From Anniella stebbinsi (lineage: Eukaryota > Chordata > Lepidosauria > Squamata > Anniellidae): 64,000 nucleotides of DNA. The stretch is from the NCBI GenBank assembly GCA_029215795.1, contig JARDYH010000001.1:398821154-398885153 (forward strand), in the 5' to 3' direction. Under the pieces are notes generated by a model, which had not been told where the DNA came from, made no database searches, and worked only from the letters and a program-made list of their open reading frames with translations. Of the stretch, positions 35,698-63,885 are shown piece by piece. Within the stretch, counting starts at the first letter, position 1, and each line of letters opens with the position of its first letter. Position numbers and translations under genes: made by a program.

Positions 35698-36630
35698 GCA
35701 GGGAGATGTGTGTATTGTGGCAGTTGCTGAGGGAGATTTCAGGGGATTTGGACCTTTTGACAAACAGTTTTAATGGAGCTCTGTATGTTTGTTGTTTGCT
35801 TATTTGCCCTCGACTGATGTACAAATATGCAAGGGGTGCCTTTTCTGCCCAGCATAAGTTAGATAATAGGTCCATGCCTTATTTTGGGGACTGAGGTGGG
35901 AAATCTAAATAGCACCTCTTTCCTTCTCACCCCACCCCGCAAATTAATATGGGGTGAAATCCGCTGGGAAGCAGAATGGGAGATGCACCAGAGATGCTCA
36001 TTCCAAGGAGTCTTGTGTAGGAGAACGTCCTGGCAGGTTGTGCCCCATAGCTCAGATCTGTCTGGTTCCCATTCACTGCCCCTAGTGACACCCTGAAAGC
36101 AGCACCTGTGGCAGCCACCACACCATCAAAGTGAGAGATATTCGTCTCACTTACTTGGTATGGTTCTCCTAAATGCGAAAGGTTTCTGCTTTATCTGAGG
36201 CCGAGTGGTAGCTTTCTCAACTTATTTGTTGCTCTCCAACATTTGAGAAGATTGACTTGAGGGGTTGGCTTGTTATCCCTCATTCACCGTCCCAAGTGGT
36301 TTGGAATGGTCGTTGATGCCCATTTCAAAGGCTGGCCCTCCAATACTGTTTCTGCTTTTTCTCAAGTATCTGCTGTTCTATCCACTAGGAGCAGATTGGT
36401 CATATTCCCATCTTTCCCCTCACAACAGGTGCTTTCCCTCCCTCTTTGCTTCCCCTGTCTCTGAAACTGTGGCTTAGATCACTTTCCCTCCTACTATGCC
36501 ATCTTTCATGGTTCCCCCCCATCCTTCGCCATCGCCCAGCCAAAGCAGCCATTCATGAAACCATCCATAAAGTATGTCATGCAGTCATTTGTGTGAGGGT
36601 GTGTACAGCTGTCAGCTTCTCAACTTTTCA
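35060..36630. other. No gene seen; (AC)n microsatellite at 35654-35695
   Basis: About 21 AC units lie at 35654-35695. The rest is non-coding; short frames in the GC-richer part (35200-35500) lack support. Confidence 0.5.
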
Positions 36631-36634
36631 TTAT

Positions 36635-37105
36635 GGCCTGGTTTGCACATAACCCTAACCCATTAATTGAGTTGTTGAATGCGGAATTGTGATGTGTGAC
36701 TATGGCTATGCTAGCAAAACATGGTTTGCTAACCACGAACGATCCAGAAAGGGAACCCATGATTTGTTGGGTTGTGAACTCGGGGATGTTTAAACCATGG
36801 ATGCAAACCTAATACTATTATGTGCAAACCCAGAACTGTGGGTTGTTTCTCCAGACTGCAAGGCGGCAGGCAAGAACACTTAAAAACACCCACACCCACA
36901 CCCCACTCGCTCTATATGCCAGTACCGCAGCACTGCAAAGGCATTTGGGATACAGGGAGGGAGCAGGCGAAGGAGGAAGGAAACAACCTCAGGGATTGAG
37001 AAAACAAACCACGTTTTGTCTGATTGTCTGTCAAACAAACCCTGGGTAGGGCAACAAACCATGGGTTAAATAAACCATGGGTTAGTGTTATCTGCAAACC
37101 AGACC
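36635..37105. mobile_element. Non-autonomous DNA element with ~28-bp inverted ends
   Basis: The left end reads GGCCTGGTTTGCACATAACC then CTAACCCA. The right end, on the opposite strand, reads GGTCTGGTTTGCAGATAACA then CTAACCCA. The interior repeats AACCATG/CATGGTT words, suggesting further folding. There is no coding capacity. I could not identify a target duplication, so the superfamily is open. Confidence 0.7.
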
Positions 37106-37374
37106 TGTGATTCTGAGAGCAACTTATTATTTATTAAAATAGTTATCTTTAGCTTTTTGGTTCTGCACATACTTGGATTGTCAACAGTGAAGCCAAAGCA
37201 AATTGAAATACAAAAAGTACAGAGTGATCATTACTTTAAGCAGTGGCCGTTCTTGAAATGTTTTTGGGTGATAAGACAGCATTGCATTGGTGAGCTAATT
37301 AACACATGTAATGTGATATTTAAAAAACTGTTGCCTTGTTAAAACTTCAGTAGACTCTCTCCGTGAATTGTACT

Positions 37375-38110
37375 TCAGCAATTCCACGTTGATATCTGTT
37401 TTTTAAGTTTCTTTGTTCAAGAATGGCCACCTTAAGGTCAGCAACAGGCCGAGTGTCCTGGGAAGCTAAAATATTGTCCCACTGATTTTTGAAGATTGAT
37501 ATTTCTGATGGCAGATTTGTGTCCATTTATACTTTTCCATAGAGTCTGGTATGTTTCCCTGATGCAGAGTGCAGAAGGGCATTGCTGACAGAAGATAGTA
37601 TATATCACATTGGAAGATGAGCAAGTTAATGAGCCCTTAATAATAGTGTTTCTAGCGTAGATATGGGGACAGAGCTGGTTCATTCCAAGGTCCAGTCCCT
37701 TTATTTATATCGTTGTTATGCGGCCTGTTATCACTAGTGAGTAGCTGTTTTAGGTTGTGGGCAGCTGTCTATAGCAGTGGAAGCTGGTGGCTCCAATGTC
37801 AGTAGGGGAGTGAATCCACCCCAGGTTTCAGTCAGAACTCTAAAGGAGCTATCCAAGATGTGAAGTACCTTGGATAGCTCCTTTGGAGTTCTGACAGAAA
37901 CCTGGAGTGGATTCACCACCCCACTGACAACGGAGCAACCAGCCTCCACTTGTCTGTAGACAAGTGCAATAATAGATTATTCCTGGGTACCATCCTGGTC
38001 CTGTTAATCTGTTGTTGCTTTTCACTTCACTGTGTGAATATTGTAGTTTGAGAAATGCCTGATTAAAATCCTGAAGTTGTGAGTCTCTGTCTGACAGGTC
38101 TGAACAGACT
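37375..38110 (-). pseudogene. Penelope-like retroelement, GIY-YIG endonuclease region (decayed)
   Basis: The minus strand encodes the C-terminal part of a Penelope-like element. Upstream (to 38110) a degenerate segment keeps QINRTRMVPRNNLL. Then come CSSSNVIYTIFCQQC, where GIY is expected around VIY, CIRETYQTLWKSINGHKSAI with the conserved R and H spacing of the GIY-YIG fold, and VGQYFSFPGHS. A final LKVAILEQRNLKNRYQRGIA closes the family pattern. The YIG motif is altered (CIR), there are frameshifts, and a MITE is inserted at 37775-37951, so it is dead. The reverse transcriptase domain is not in the window. Confidence 0.75.
37775..37951. mobile_element. hAT-type foldback MITE, nested in Penelope-like element
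   Basis: It starts CAGTGGAAGCTGGTGGCTCC and ends CCAGCCTCCACTT. The two halves are inverted copies, including GAACTCTAAAGGAGCTATCC against GGATAGCTCCTTTGGAGTTC. The 8 bases on each side match 7 of 8: GTCTATAG (37767-37774) and GTCTGTAG (37952-37959). CAGTG ends plus an 8-bp duplication are the hallmark of hAT transposons. Confidence 0.85.
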
Positions 38111-38189
38111 AAAGTTCAACTTTAGTGCAGACTTTACTCAGTTATTTATGGAAGCTTGACAACCAGGATATCCATTTGGCTCCCTCCCT

Positions 38190-38480
38190 GTCATCTTTTA
38201 GATGGGACCTTAAGACCTTAAGCACCATTGGTTACGGAGGATTTTTAATGTCCTGATGCTGAGATCTTGTCTTTTGTCAGCCTGGCTTTTGAATTTTTTT
38301 AGTTTCTTCCCTGTTTTAAATGTTAATGTTCAAGTCTAAGTGTGCTGATTTACGGAAATTTGTATTCTGTTTTAATATTTTTTCTTTGTAATGTTGTATG
38401 CCACTTTGGGGGGGGGGGGGACACGCACATGCTATTTTGAAAAGCGGTTTAGATGCACAGGAAATAAACAATCCTGGGCA
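38190..38480 (+). mobile_element. L2-like LINE 3' fragment
   Basis: TTTTAGATGGGACCTTAAGAC, an AT-rich 3' UTR and TTGTATGCCACTTTGGGG followed by a poly-G run resemble the LINE ends elsewhere. It is diverged. Confidence 0.45.
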
Positions 38481-38679
38481 CCTCTGTACCACTGGGCTTC
38501 CTGTACCTCATTTCCCTCAAACTTGGGGATATTCCTCAATTACCTGCTAACAATCCCTCCAGACTTCCAGTCTTAAGTGATGCTTTTCTCCTATCCAAAT
38601 CAGCCACACATTTATATCAGACAAGATGCACTGACTGTCAATGTTCTGTTGCTGATGTATCTCCCCTGAGCAGCTAGAA

Positions 38680-38681
<2 letters not shown>

Positions 38682-38716
<35 letters not shown>

Positions 38717-39260
38717 CTTTATTTATATCTTGCCTTTTGCCCAATACTGGGCCTCAAGGCAACTTTACAAAATGAAAACATATACAGCTAAAAGCTATAA
38801 AGTATACAAAAGTAAAAAATATAATTAAATAGATTTCAATATTAAAACATTGCCACATTTAAAATACGTATTAAATTTTTGAAAACCTTAACACAAATGG
38901 AGGCCCACATTATTCACCAAAGACCTGCCAGAATAAGAAAGTTTTTGCCTGCCTCTGAAAACATATCAAGGAGGGAGCCAGTCTAGCTTCCCTGGGAAGG
39001 GAGTTCCATATCCTTGGAGCAGTCACTGTGAAGGCCCTCTCCCACATACCCATCAGGCGTACCTGGGATGTTGGTGGGACTGAGAGAAAGGCATCCCCAG
39101 AAGATCTTAGAGCATGGGCAGGCTTATATGGGAGAATGCGGTCTTTCAGATCACCTGGACCTGAGCCGTATAGGGCTTTATAGGTGATAACCAGCACTTT
39201 GAATTGTGCCCGGAAACAGACCGGAAGCCAGTGGAAAATATTTCATGGCATCCCAAAATC
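38682..39260 (-). mobile_element. L2-like LINE 3' end with reverse transcriptase C-terminus
   Basis: On the minus strand 39197-38910 stays open and reads TYKALYGSGPGDLKDRILPY, then RAFTVTAPRIWNSLPREARL and RQAKTFLF, the conserved end of the L2/CR1-clade reverse transcriptase ORF. The 3' UTR and an ATT-repeat tail (38682-38716) follow. It is closely related to 56690-57145. Confidence 0.8.
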
Positions 39261-39264
39261 TTAG

Positions 39265-40340
39265 CCAACAGCTCAAGGGTGGAGTGGGGATGGGGGCTGA
39301 CAGTGAAGATCCAAGAAGCTTTGCCCAATTTGTATATAAGCAGTTCTTACGGACACGGAAACAATTTTGTTTTCAAAAGCTCAATCCAAGAGCGCTAGTA
39401 ACTTGTTAGTGGAGCACAGAGGGCATTTCCAAAGTCGTGTGTGTGTGTGTGTCCCCTCTGTTTTCTGAGCAATGCTGGCAAAACATGGCTCCACATCATG
39501 GACATGTAGGACCTTGTGATATTTTGCCGGATATCCCTCTCCATTCCTTCTTTCCTTCCTTTCTTTCTCGCTCCTCCCCCCCCCATCTCCAAAGCTGACA
39601 CTTCCATTGAAATAACCCCTCTGTTCCCTTTCCATCTGCGCACCATACTGCATTATGTTTAATCAGCAATCCCCAAGCAGTCTTGGTAGTGCATCCTGCC
39701 AGATTTCAGTGGGAGTTTGGCGTTTGCAAGGAATGTGAGATCAGCCTCAGAGCAATGGGCCGCCCCTCCTCCCTAGATGGCAAGCAGATCCTCCCACACC
39801 CACACCCCAGTTTGGCTTCCCTCTAGCTAGAGACTGGCTTCATTACTCATCTTTATTTAGTTAGTTAGTTGTAATATTTATATACCGCTAAATATAATAA
39901 AAATCTCTAAGCAGTGTGAATCCCCTCTCAGAAAGCAAAGCAGCGCTGCCGGAGTCTGGTTTAATTTTATATTGCAGGTTATTGTGTCAGAATGAAACGA
40001 GCGGTTGTGGGGAATAGATTTGGGACTGTCATCATGCACTGGAGAGAAGTCCTGCCCATCACCCACCCCTTTTCCATGGAGCCAGGGCCCATCGGGGGAG
40101 GGAAAGATCTCCCTGGATCACCTTAAAATGCAGCCTTTTCCAGCAAAATGTGTTTGGGCTGCAGGATCTGACCTAGGAGCAAAGGGATGTGGTAGGTTAG
40201 AGAAGGCAGGCCAAGTCACATCCGGCAAGGCAAGGCATAGAGGTAGAAAAGAGCTAGAGGGGTCAATGGCTAGGCTGGCTGGGGATGATGGGTGTTGTAG
40301 TCAATGGAATACTCTCCCCCCAAGAACTACAATCGCCCCC
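39265..40340. other. No gene seen
   Basis: Non-coding, with a short TG run near 39436 and a TTAG run near 39860. Confidence 0.45.
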
Positions 40341-40344
40341 CACT

Positions 40345-40530
40345 CTCTTGGCTTTTAGAAAGGGTGTGAAGATGCATCTTTTGAGTTTAGCCTTTTAAAA
40401 AGTGTATTTTTGAAATTTTAATGTTTTAATTGTTTTTAGTGTCCTTATTTTCCTTGTTGTAAGGTTTTATAGTTTAAAATTATTGTACATTGCCTTGATG
40501 GCTTTTTGCTGTATAAGGCGGTATAGAAAT
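40345..40530 (+). mobile_element. L2-like LINE 3' end
   Basis: GTGAAGATGCATCTTTTGAG, an AT-rich UTR, TTGCCTTGATGGCTTTTTGC and GGCGGTATAGAAATGTTAGT fit the family pattern. Confidence 0.65.
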
Positions 40531-40705
40531 GTTAGTAATAAATACATCACCATCATCATCTTCAATAGTCCAACACATCTGGAGGACACCAAGTTAGGGA
40601 TGGCTGAGGTAGCAAAGGTTAAAAATACGTCATATCTGACAGCTTCATCAAGCATGGACCTCCCCTCTGGAAAGCTTTCTTGGCTGCATGAATTCCAGAT
40701 GGGTA

Positions 40706-40805
40706 GACCAGCCTTCCCCAACCTGAGGGCCTCCAGATGTGTTGGTCTGCAACTCCCATAATTCCCAGCTAGCATGGCCAATGTTGGGGTTAGCGAAGGC
40801 TGGGA
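40706..40805. repeat. Short foldback repeat (CTCCAGATGTGTTGG...CAACTCCCAT family)
   Basis: CCCCAACCTGAGGGCCTCCA and GTCTGCAACTCCCATAATTC mark a very common squamate repeat whose full form is palindromic. Other copies or parts are near 44310-44430, 45240-45320, 61830-61970, 63110-63230 and 63775-63885. Confidence 0.6.
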
Positions 40806-40934
40806 CAACCACTCCTGTCGTACCTCCCAATATCATTTCCTTGAAATGAGTCACTGGAACTCATGGATTGAACGGCTTCGGGCGTGTGATGTGCTGCTGT
40901 TTCCCCAACAGGCATAAATTCTTGGAAAGAGGAA

Positions 40935-57654
<16,720 letters not shown>

Positions 57655-58200
57655 CGTGGCGGAAGGTACTCAGCTGAGCTTCCAAAGCCGAGATTTGAAC
57701 AGAGGGAAAGATGCTGATGGACCGAGAGTCTGCCAGGTTGTTATGTAAACTTCATGCATGGACCGAGCGACATGCTTCAGTTTCGTGGAGCTGTACAGTT
57801 GCTTACTGTAAATAGTCAAAACGAGGCTTTGCTAGGAAAGCTAATCCTTTTTCAGGGAGAGCTGTGGGAATTTGCTGCCCTCCAACACTCGATCTAAGCT
57901 CTGCTGACTTCCGAAGAGTTGCCTTGCACGAATTGGGCCAGGAATTTGTCTCAATCCAGTGAGCAGAGCCATGTATCCCAACACGTTGAAAAGCACAAGA
58001 GCCCAACCTAGCCCCAAGTCAGTTAAAAGAAGGAAGTGCTATAATTGGACACCGCTCAGTTGGCCCGTTACAAGTGATCTAGATCTGGGCACTTCGACTG
58101 TAATTGGTCTCCATTGTGGGGCAGAAGAAGAGTACTAATCTATTTCCCCTTGAAGTCAAAAACAACACTCCAAAGTAGGGAAGGCAATAGCCATCGGGGT
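57655..58200 (+). other. FAM81A: FAM81A 3' UTR (extent uncertain)
   Basis: Non-repeat sequence follows the stop codon. I see no AATAAA before the repeat at 58207, so the polyadenylation site is unplaced and may lie beyond it. Confidence 0.5.
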
Positions 58201-58206
58201 CATCCA

Positions 58207-58816
58207 GGAGCTCTATCACACCAGCAATTTAGTACACTCTCGCCATGCCTGGTGTGTGGATTTGCAGCATGGTATTCACATGACGCCGTGCCTGTCCTGC
58301 TGACACCCCCGCCTCTTCCCCAGCCTTTCCTAGAATGTTAAAAGTCTGGGTTATTTTCCCTAAGCGCATTTGACGAGTCCTAAATCTCCGTGTGGTTTTA
58401 AAGGAACTGGGGGCTTGAATGGATTGCATTAGGTCCTGGCAGGGAAAAGCGATTTCTCCCAGCAGCCGGCTCCAAGCTTCTATATCAAACCCAAACCTTG
58501 CATCCCAGGCTCCAAAGAATTTTTTTAAATCATACAACACCTGAATCTCTGCAGAGACAGGATTGTACTCCGTCGATGCCCTCAAAGAGCCAGATGAAAG
58601 GGTCGTTCCATTTTTGCCCGGGAGAAAGGCGGTCTGGTTGAAGTGCTCATCTGCCAGGACCTGACTGGAGGGAGAAAGAGAAGGGGGGGGGGTGAAGTAG
58701 AGCGAAGGAGCAGCTACTCAGGTGAAAGGGATCATAAGCTTGACGTGCTTTTGCCTCAAGGGTTAAAAAAAAAATACGGAGGCAAACCAGGGGGAAATAT
58801 TAGATGTGATGGAGGT
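58207..58816. mobile_element. Three-copy ~600-bp repeat, copy 3
   Basis: Same family and orientation as 7384-7992 and 50238-50860. Left edge GAGCTCTATCACACCAGC; right edge GATGTGATGGAGGT. The minus strand stays open for 118 codons here (58585-58229), the longest of the three copies. Confidence 0.65.
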
Positions 58817-58877
58817 ACAATACAGTCCACTGTTGAAGATCCATATTACCTTGCATGTTTGTTCCTCCTTTGGCGGC

Positions 58878-58900
58878 TTTCACACACACACACACTCTCT

Positions 58901-58931
<31 letters not shown>

Positions 58932-58962
58932 GCACACGTACACGCACACGCACACACACTAA
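58878..58962 (+). repeat. (CA)n microsatellite, imperfect
   Basis: CA units with CT, TA and CG interruptions. Confidence 0.9.
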
Positions 58963-59091
58963 GGTTTTAGGGCAGGTTACAGTATTATGTTATAATGAGA
59001 GGTTTACAGCCCTTCAAAATAACATACGATATTTAAACCTTCCTGACTCCCTTCTCTTTTGCCCCCCTTCTCCCAGTTTTGTTTATTGATT

Positions 59092-59315
59092 TATTACATT
59101 TATATCCTGCCTTTTTTCCTCTTGCAAGGAACCCAAGGCGGCTTACATGGCCATCTTCCTCTCCACCTTATCCTCACAACAACCTTGTAAGGTAGATTAG
59201 GCTGAGAGTCAGTGAGTGACTGGCCCAAAGTCACCCAGTGAGCTTCCTGACTGAGTGGGGAATAGAACCCAGATCTCCTGGGTAACACTTGAACCACTAC
59301 ACCAGCCTTGGAACC
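59092..59315 (-). mobile_element. Sauria SINE, near full length
   Basis: Read on the minus strand, the head GGCTGGTGTAGTGGTTCAAG, the core TCACTGGGTGACTTTGGGCC and a tail ending GGCAGGATATAAATGTAA are present in order. Confidence 0.9.
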
Positions 59316-59319
59316 TTTT

Positions 59320-60290
59320 TACACAAGGTCGTGATTGGTCACTCACGGAAGTTTGCAGGTTCTGTACATGACGTCGTCAACCTCCAGGACATCTCATGTG
59401 GTTTTTTACCTTTATCCCGCTTTTGAATAGATCGGAGATAATGCAGTATTTAAATGTAAATCCACTTTAATGGCCGTGTGAAATCGCAGCAAAGAATGGA
59501 AGTTGCTCTGGGCTAGTCTCCTCTGCCCCATTCGTCTCTCCTATGCCCAAACTACCTTGCAGGGTTTTTCTATAATGGAAGGAAATGCTGCTCTGAGCTC
59601 TCTGAGCTCTTTGGAAGAACGGCTGGATGAACACTTAATATGGAGTTAATGTTACATATTCTGGGTGGTCCTCTCTGACTTGGTAAATTGGGGTGCCCTC
59701 TCTACTACCTCAGTGGAGTCAGTAGAATGAGGAGAAAAAGAAAAAGCATAGCAAATTCTGACAAAGCACCTCCCTCTCAGCATCCCCCCGACTCTTCCCA
59801 ATTCCTACACCAAGCAGAGAGAGGCAGCAAATCCTGAAGAGGTAGCAAAGAGGCTGTGGAGGACTTGCTGAGAAAGACAACCCCAGAAAAACAACCCACG
59901 TCAGCCATGTAAGGAGCCGGTCTTAATTCCTGCAAAGAATCTGGAAGCAGAAGCCCTGGTAAACTGCAGGATAAAAAAGCCTGGTTTGGTGAATTCCTTG
60001 CTCTCCTTCTTTCAGACTCTCCCTTTGGTACTTTTCTTGATGTCCTGAGCTGCTCGCTCTTCATATCTTCCTGTTCTTCTAGCTCAGTTGCCTTTGTAGC
60101 TCTTCCGGTGTTCCTTGTCGCCTGCTGTTTCTTCAACCTCTTCATCCCACCTGGAGCCCTTCTGCCTGCCCCACTGCCTTCCGTCTGCTGCTGGCTGTGA
60201 ACTGCTCAGACTTTAGCCAGCCTCCCCCCCTCCCTCTGTGGCTGGCAGACCATCTCAGCTCACCCTTGCCAGAGGATTCCCCTCTGTGGC
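59320..60290. other. No gene seen downstream of FAM81A
   Basis: Non-coding. The 122-codon minus frame at 59777-60145 has no recognisable domain. Confidence 0.4.
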
Positions 60291-60292
60291 CA

Positions 60293-60490
60293 GGAGCCTT
60301 TGCTCAGTGCTAGATCATCTGCTCCACACACAGAAGGCTCCAGGTCCATCCCCTGACATCTCCAATTGCAAGGATCAGGTAGCAGGCATGGCCAAGGATG
60401 GTGTCTCTTGCCCTGAGACTCCGGGGAGTTGCTGCTGGTCGGAACCAGACGATGCCAGGCTTGAATCTCTTTCAGCCCGTGGGCTGGGTC
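60293..60490 (+). mobile_element. tRNA-derived SINE (ACA-like), diverged
   Basis: TTGCTCAGTGCTAGATCATC, GAAGGCTCCAGGTCCATCCC, TGACATCTCCAATTGCAAGG and CCAGACGATGCCAGGCTTG follow the family order. This explains most of the 153-codon + frame at 60238-60699, which is therefore not a gene. Confidence 0.6.
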
Positions 60491-60494
60491 CCAT

Positions 60495-61825
60495 TTCGGA
60501 GAATCTCTCGGGGGTGGGGGGATTGAAGGCAAAAGGGGCATGGCCAAAGACAAAGGGGGTGGGGCCTATAATTTTAAAAATATGCCAGCCTAGTTTCACT
60601 TGGAACTCTTTCTGCCAGGCACTGGGCCTTAGAAGAGGCATTTCAAGTCTTTTAGAATGGGGCGGGGATGGCACAAAAGCCAGGAAAGGACCCGAATGAT
60701 GGTGGGGGAATGGGGTAGTCCTTGGAAAAGGGGGATATACGTGGCCCTTTTGAGAATATCGCAGAGCTGGATTTGGCCCTCCAGTTGGAGAGTCTGCACC
60801 CCTGGCTTAGATGGATGAATGAGTCTGATTCTGTAATAGGCAGATATTCATATATCCATCGTAAAAGGCCTAATCTGGTGTATTACAAGATAGAGACACA
60901 CACACCCCTTCCCAAAAGTTCACTGTCTCAGGTACTCATAGCCTCCAGCCCAGTCTCAGGGCACTACCCTAAAACTTAATGCCCTCATTTCTCTAGGACT
61001 AGCCAGCAACAGGTATCTACACCCAGCTTGTCATTTAAAATGAGTTCATGGTCATGACGAATGGCCGCAGGATGAGTAGAAATAGGAGCTTGACTCTTTT
61101 TAAAATGGCCACGACCCAGTCCAAAGTTAGGCATTTTAAACCCGGTTGATTTTTCATTGGGGGAGTTAAGTGTATTTGTGATTCTTTCCCACTGAAATCG
61201 GTTGGGCTTAATTATTGCTTTGCTGTGGCTGGATTGTGGCCCTTGCATTTGAGCCTTTCTGTGGGGACCTCTTTGCACTGCCTTCAGCGGGAAGCAGAAG
61301 GAGGTATTGAAATGAAATTGCATCCTTAACTTTATGTCACCTTTGTGTGTGTGTGTCTGTGTGCGCGCGCACGAATCTGTTTTATCAAGATAAGATTCTC
61401 TTTTTGTAACATCCACAGTGTCTCTGGATATTTTACAGCATTTCCTTCTAATTCTTAACCTGATAATGAAAAGATGTGCCAAATGAATAGTATATACAAT
61501 ATTGTTGTGTATGTTGCTTGGGAGAACATAGAATATGGGGGGGAGAGGGTGTGTAACTGTCCCACTTAGGGAATTTCAACCCCCTCCCCTGCATTTTTAG
61601 CTTTACGGTGTTTTAGAAGTAAATATCTAGCCCCTTTACTTAAAAGGCCAAAAAAGTGCTGATTAGATCCTGCCCAATGAGTGTGTTAAGTAGTAAACTT
61701 TCTCCAGACTTCCACTTTGTTGACCACTAGGGATGATTGTCAAACTCTTGTGCACTTGACGTTTGTTTTTATCATTTTATTAAAATGTTACTTTATTAAA
61801 ATTGCTAATTAAAGAACTTCAGACC
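60495..61825. other. No gene seen; unique-looking sequence
   Basis: A 165-codon minus frame (61482-60985) is the longest in the region but has low-complexity and no family match that I recognise. A TG/CG run lies near 61345-61372. Confidence 0.4.
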
Positions 61826-61829
61826 TATT

Positions 61830-61970
61830 AGGCCAGCCTTGCCCAACCCTGGTGCCTTATGGATGTGTTGGACTACAATTCTCATCATCCCTCAGCTGCC
61901 AGTAAGTCCTTTTTGGCACATAGAGAGCATACTGGCCCAGGGGCATGCTGGGAGTTGTAGTCCAGGGGGT
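61830..61970. repeat. Foldback repeat (CTACAATTCTCATCATCCC family)
   Basis: GCCCAACCCTGGTGCCTTAT, GTTGGACTACAATTCTCATC and the inverse GCTGGGAGTTGTAGTCCAG lie about 60 bases apart, a larger member of the 40706-40805 family. Confidence 0.65.
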
Positions 61971-62639
61971 GTTTATACGCCGCCGCTTTGTAGCAGATTC
62001 CCTTGAATCCCCAAGGCGGAAACTATAAATATAGATGGCAGGAGGGAGCGCAGGCTATCCGGCCAGAAAAACTGCAGTGCCCGCTGCCATTTGGCTTATC
62101 AATCCTGCCCTCTGCCCTGCATTTCCATGCTAGTTGGATCCGCCCCTCAGCAGCACCCACTGGCTCAACCTGAGCCGAGGCACCTCTGCTAGACAGAAAA
62201 ACAATGTGGTGATCTTGGAGGAACTAAAAAAAAAATAACACAGTAAAGCCACACTGCTAAAAAGCGCAGTTTCAGGAGTAAAAGCCCGATGTAGCTGTGA
62301 GTTGGCAGCTGCATCATATAAACAACGCAGCACCACTGTGCAGCCACAATGCGGTAAATAGGCCATATAGACACCCCCCAGGAAATCTGAAGAGCACCAA
62401 GTTGGGGAAAGTTGTTTTAGGCTTATCGCAGTTTACGTTTTTTCTCTTTTGAATGACCTTGCAGGGTTTGCACCCCTATCCCACCCCCTAATCCTGGGTA
62501 TGGGCCTGAATAGCATGGCTTGCTTCATTTAGAGGCTCTCTGGGGCAGAAATTATGTATACCCTCGATTTGGAATGCCTGGTGCAGGTGTTCACAACAAC
62601 AAAGTCCATTGAACGAGTAGATTGGGCTTTGGAGGTTTG

Positions 62640-62960
62640 GCTGGCATCTAGAAGAAGCCATTCGGGAGAGGGTTACATTTCATCCAAATCCAGTTATTTT
62701 TCGTAATCTACGGTTGGCGAAGCCATTTATGATTAATATCGATTTCTCGGACGTGCTTTGATGAAATTGTGTTGTTATCCAAATCTGTATCTCTGACTTA
62801 AGTCTTGTACTGAACAGGGATTTTAAAGGACCAGATGAAACCTCACCTCTCAGTTTCCTTTTGAATTGCCTGGGAGCCTCTTTTTGTGACTTTAAATCCG
62901 TACAAACACTGTGGAGATGAGTGCTCATTGAGGCTTGATTCTGCCCCTTCTTCATTTCAG
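62640..62960. other. Unique AT-rich block, candidate conserved non-coding element
   Basis: No repeat signature is visible in about 300 bases. It holds homeodomain-like words (ATGATTAATATCGATTT near 62728-62744) and a minus-strand 91-codon frame that I consider chance. It is the kind of block that may be conserved non-coding DNA. Confidence 0.3.
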
Positions 62961-63109
62961 TGATGTTCAGTCTCAGCAGGTGTTGTCAAATGACTCCAGA
63001 TGGAGGAAGCGTTGTGGGCCATGTAAACCCATTCCCCTCCCGGTGAGCACAGAGCAATCAATGACCAAAATCTACCCAGAGTCTTGAGAGTATTTTGCAG
63101 TCTTGTCCT

Positions 63110-63230
63110 TTACACCAGGGTTGCACAACTCCTGGCTCTCCAGCTGCTATGGCCTACAACTCCTATCAGCCCTAGTGAGCATAGCCAATAGTGAGGGATC
63201 ATGGGACTCGTAGGCCAAATGTTGCTCACA
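63110..63230. repeat. Foldback repeat, diverged
   Basis: GGCCTACAACTCCTATCAGC and the inverse GATCATGGGACTCGTAGGCC form the arms. Confidence 0.55.
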
Positions 63231-63774
63231 CAAAGTTTGCCATTTTGCCCACAAGCTGGCCGCTCACCAGCACCAGCCTGAGATGAGATCCATCTCATTC
63301 CAAGGCCTGAGGTTTCTCCTTTTTGCTTCTTCCTGGCACCAGCAGTATGGCACCAGGCAATCTGGCTTGCTCTGTTTTACCCTTGCATCAGGGCAGGGAA
63401 TTTGGAGGTGACTCCTGTCTTACAAAAAGTCATTAAATAGAGCAGGGATTATTTTCTGCCATCGGTTGGGCTCCTGCTAGAAAACCTTGCTTATTTTGGA
63501 GAAAAAGGGACCATCCTTTGTGGCATCTATACTATGGATTCTACAGAAGAGAGTACAGGGTCTACAGAGGAACCTCTCTGGAGGTCCCACTATTTTCAGT
63601 GGGGCTTGTCCAAGAGACTCCCCCCCCCCCCCGTTTCCAGCTTGTGTACATGAGCTGGAATGCACAACCTCCTTTACACTGTGTATTCAGATTTTTAACC
63701 AGTTTATGTCCTCTGGCTACAAAGGGAGCAAACCAGTTTACAAAAGTTCAGCACCCTGCTTCAGTGTCTGGGCA

Positions 63775-63885
63775 GCTTTCTCCAACCTGATGCCCACCGG
63801 GTGTGTTGAACTACAACTCTGCTGGCTGGGGGATTGTGGGAGATGTAATCTGGTGAGCCACAGGTTAGGGAAAGCTGTTCTTGGG
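63775..63885. repeat. Foldback repeat, diverged
   Basis: TCTCCAACCTGATGCCCACC, TGAACTACAACTCTGCTGGC and CCACAGGTTAGGGAAAGC mark a decayed copy of the same family. Confidence 0.55.

Noticed and set aside
36265..36428. In-phase + strand frame ending at a GTGCTT donor
   Set aside because: The donor is poor and the translated sequence has no similarity to the family.
37423..37436. ATGGCCACCTTAAG followed by GTCAGC, giving MATLR in phase with FAM81A exon 2
   Set aside because: The sequence is antisense to the Penelope-like endonuclease C-terminus, so the match is chance.
60238..60699. 153-codon + strand frame
   Set aside because: A diverged tRNA-derived SINE accounts for most of it.
60985..61482. 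165-codon minus strand frame
   Set aside because: No domain, no splice support, His/Thr run from a microsatellite; probably chance.
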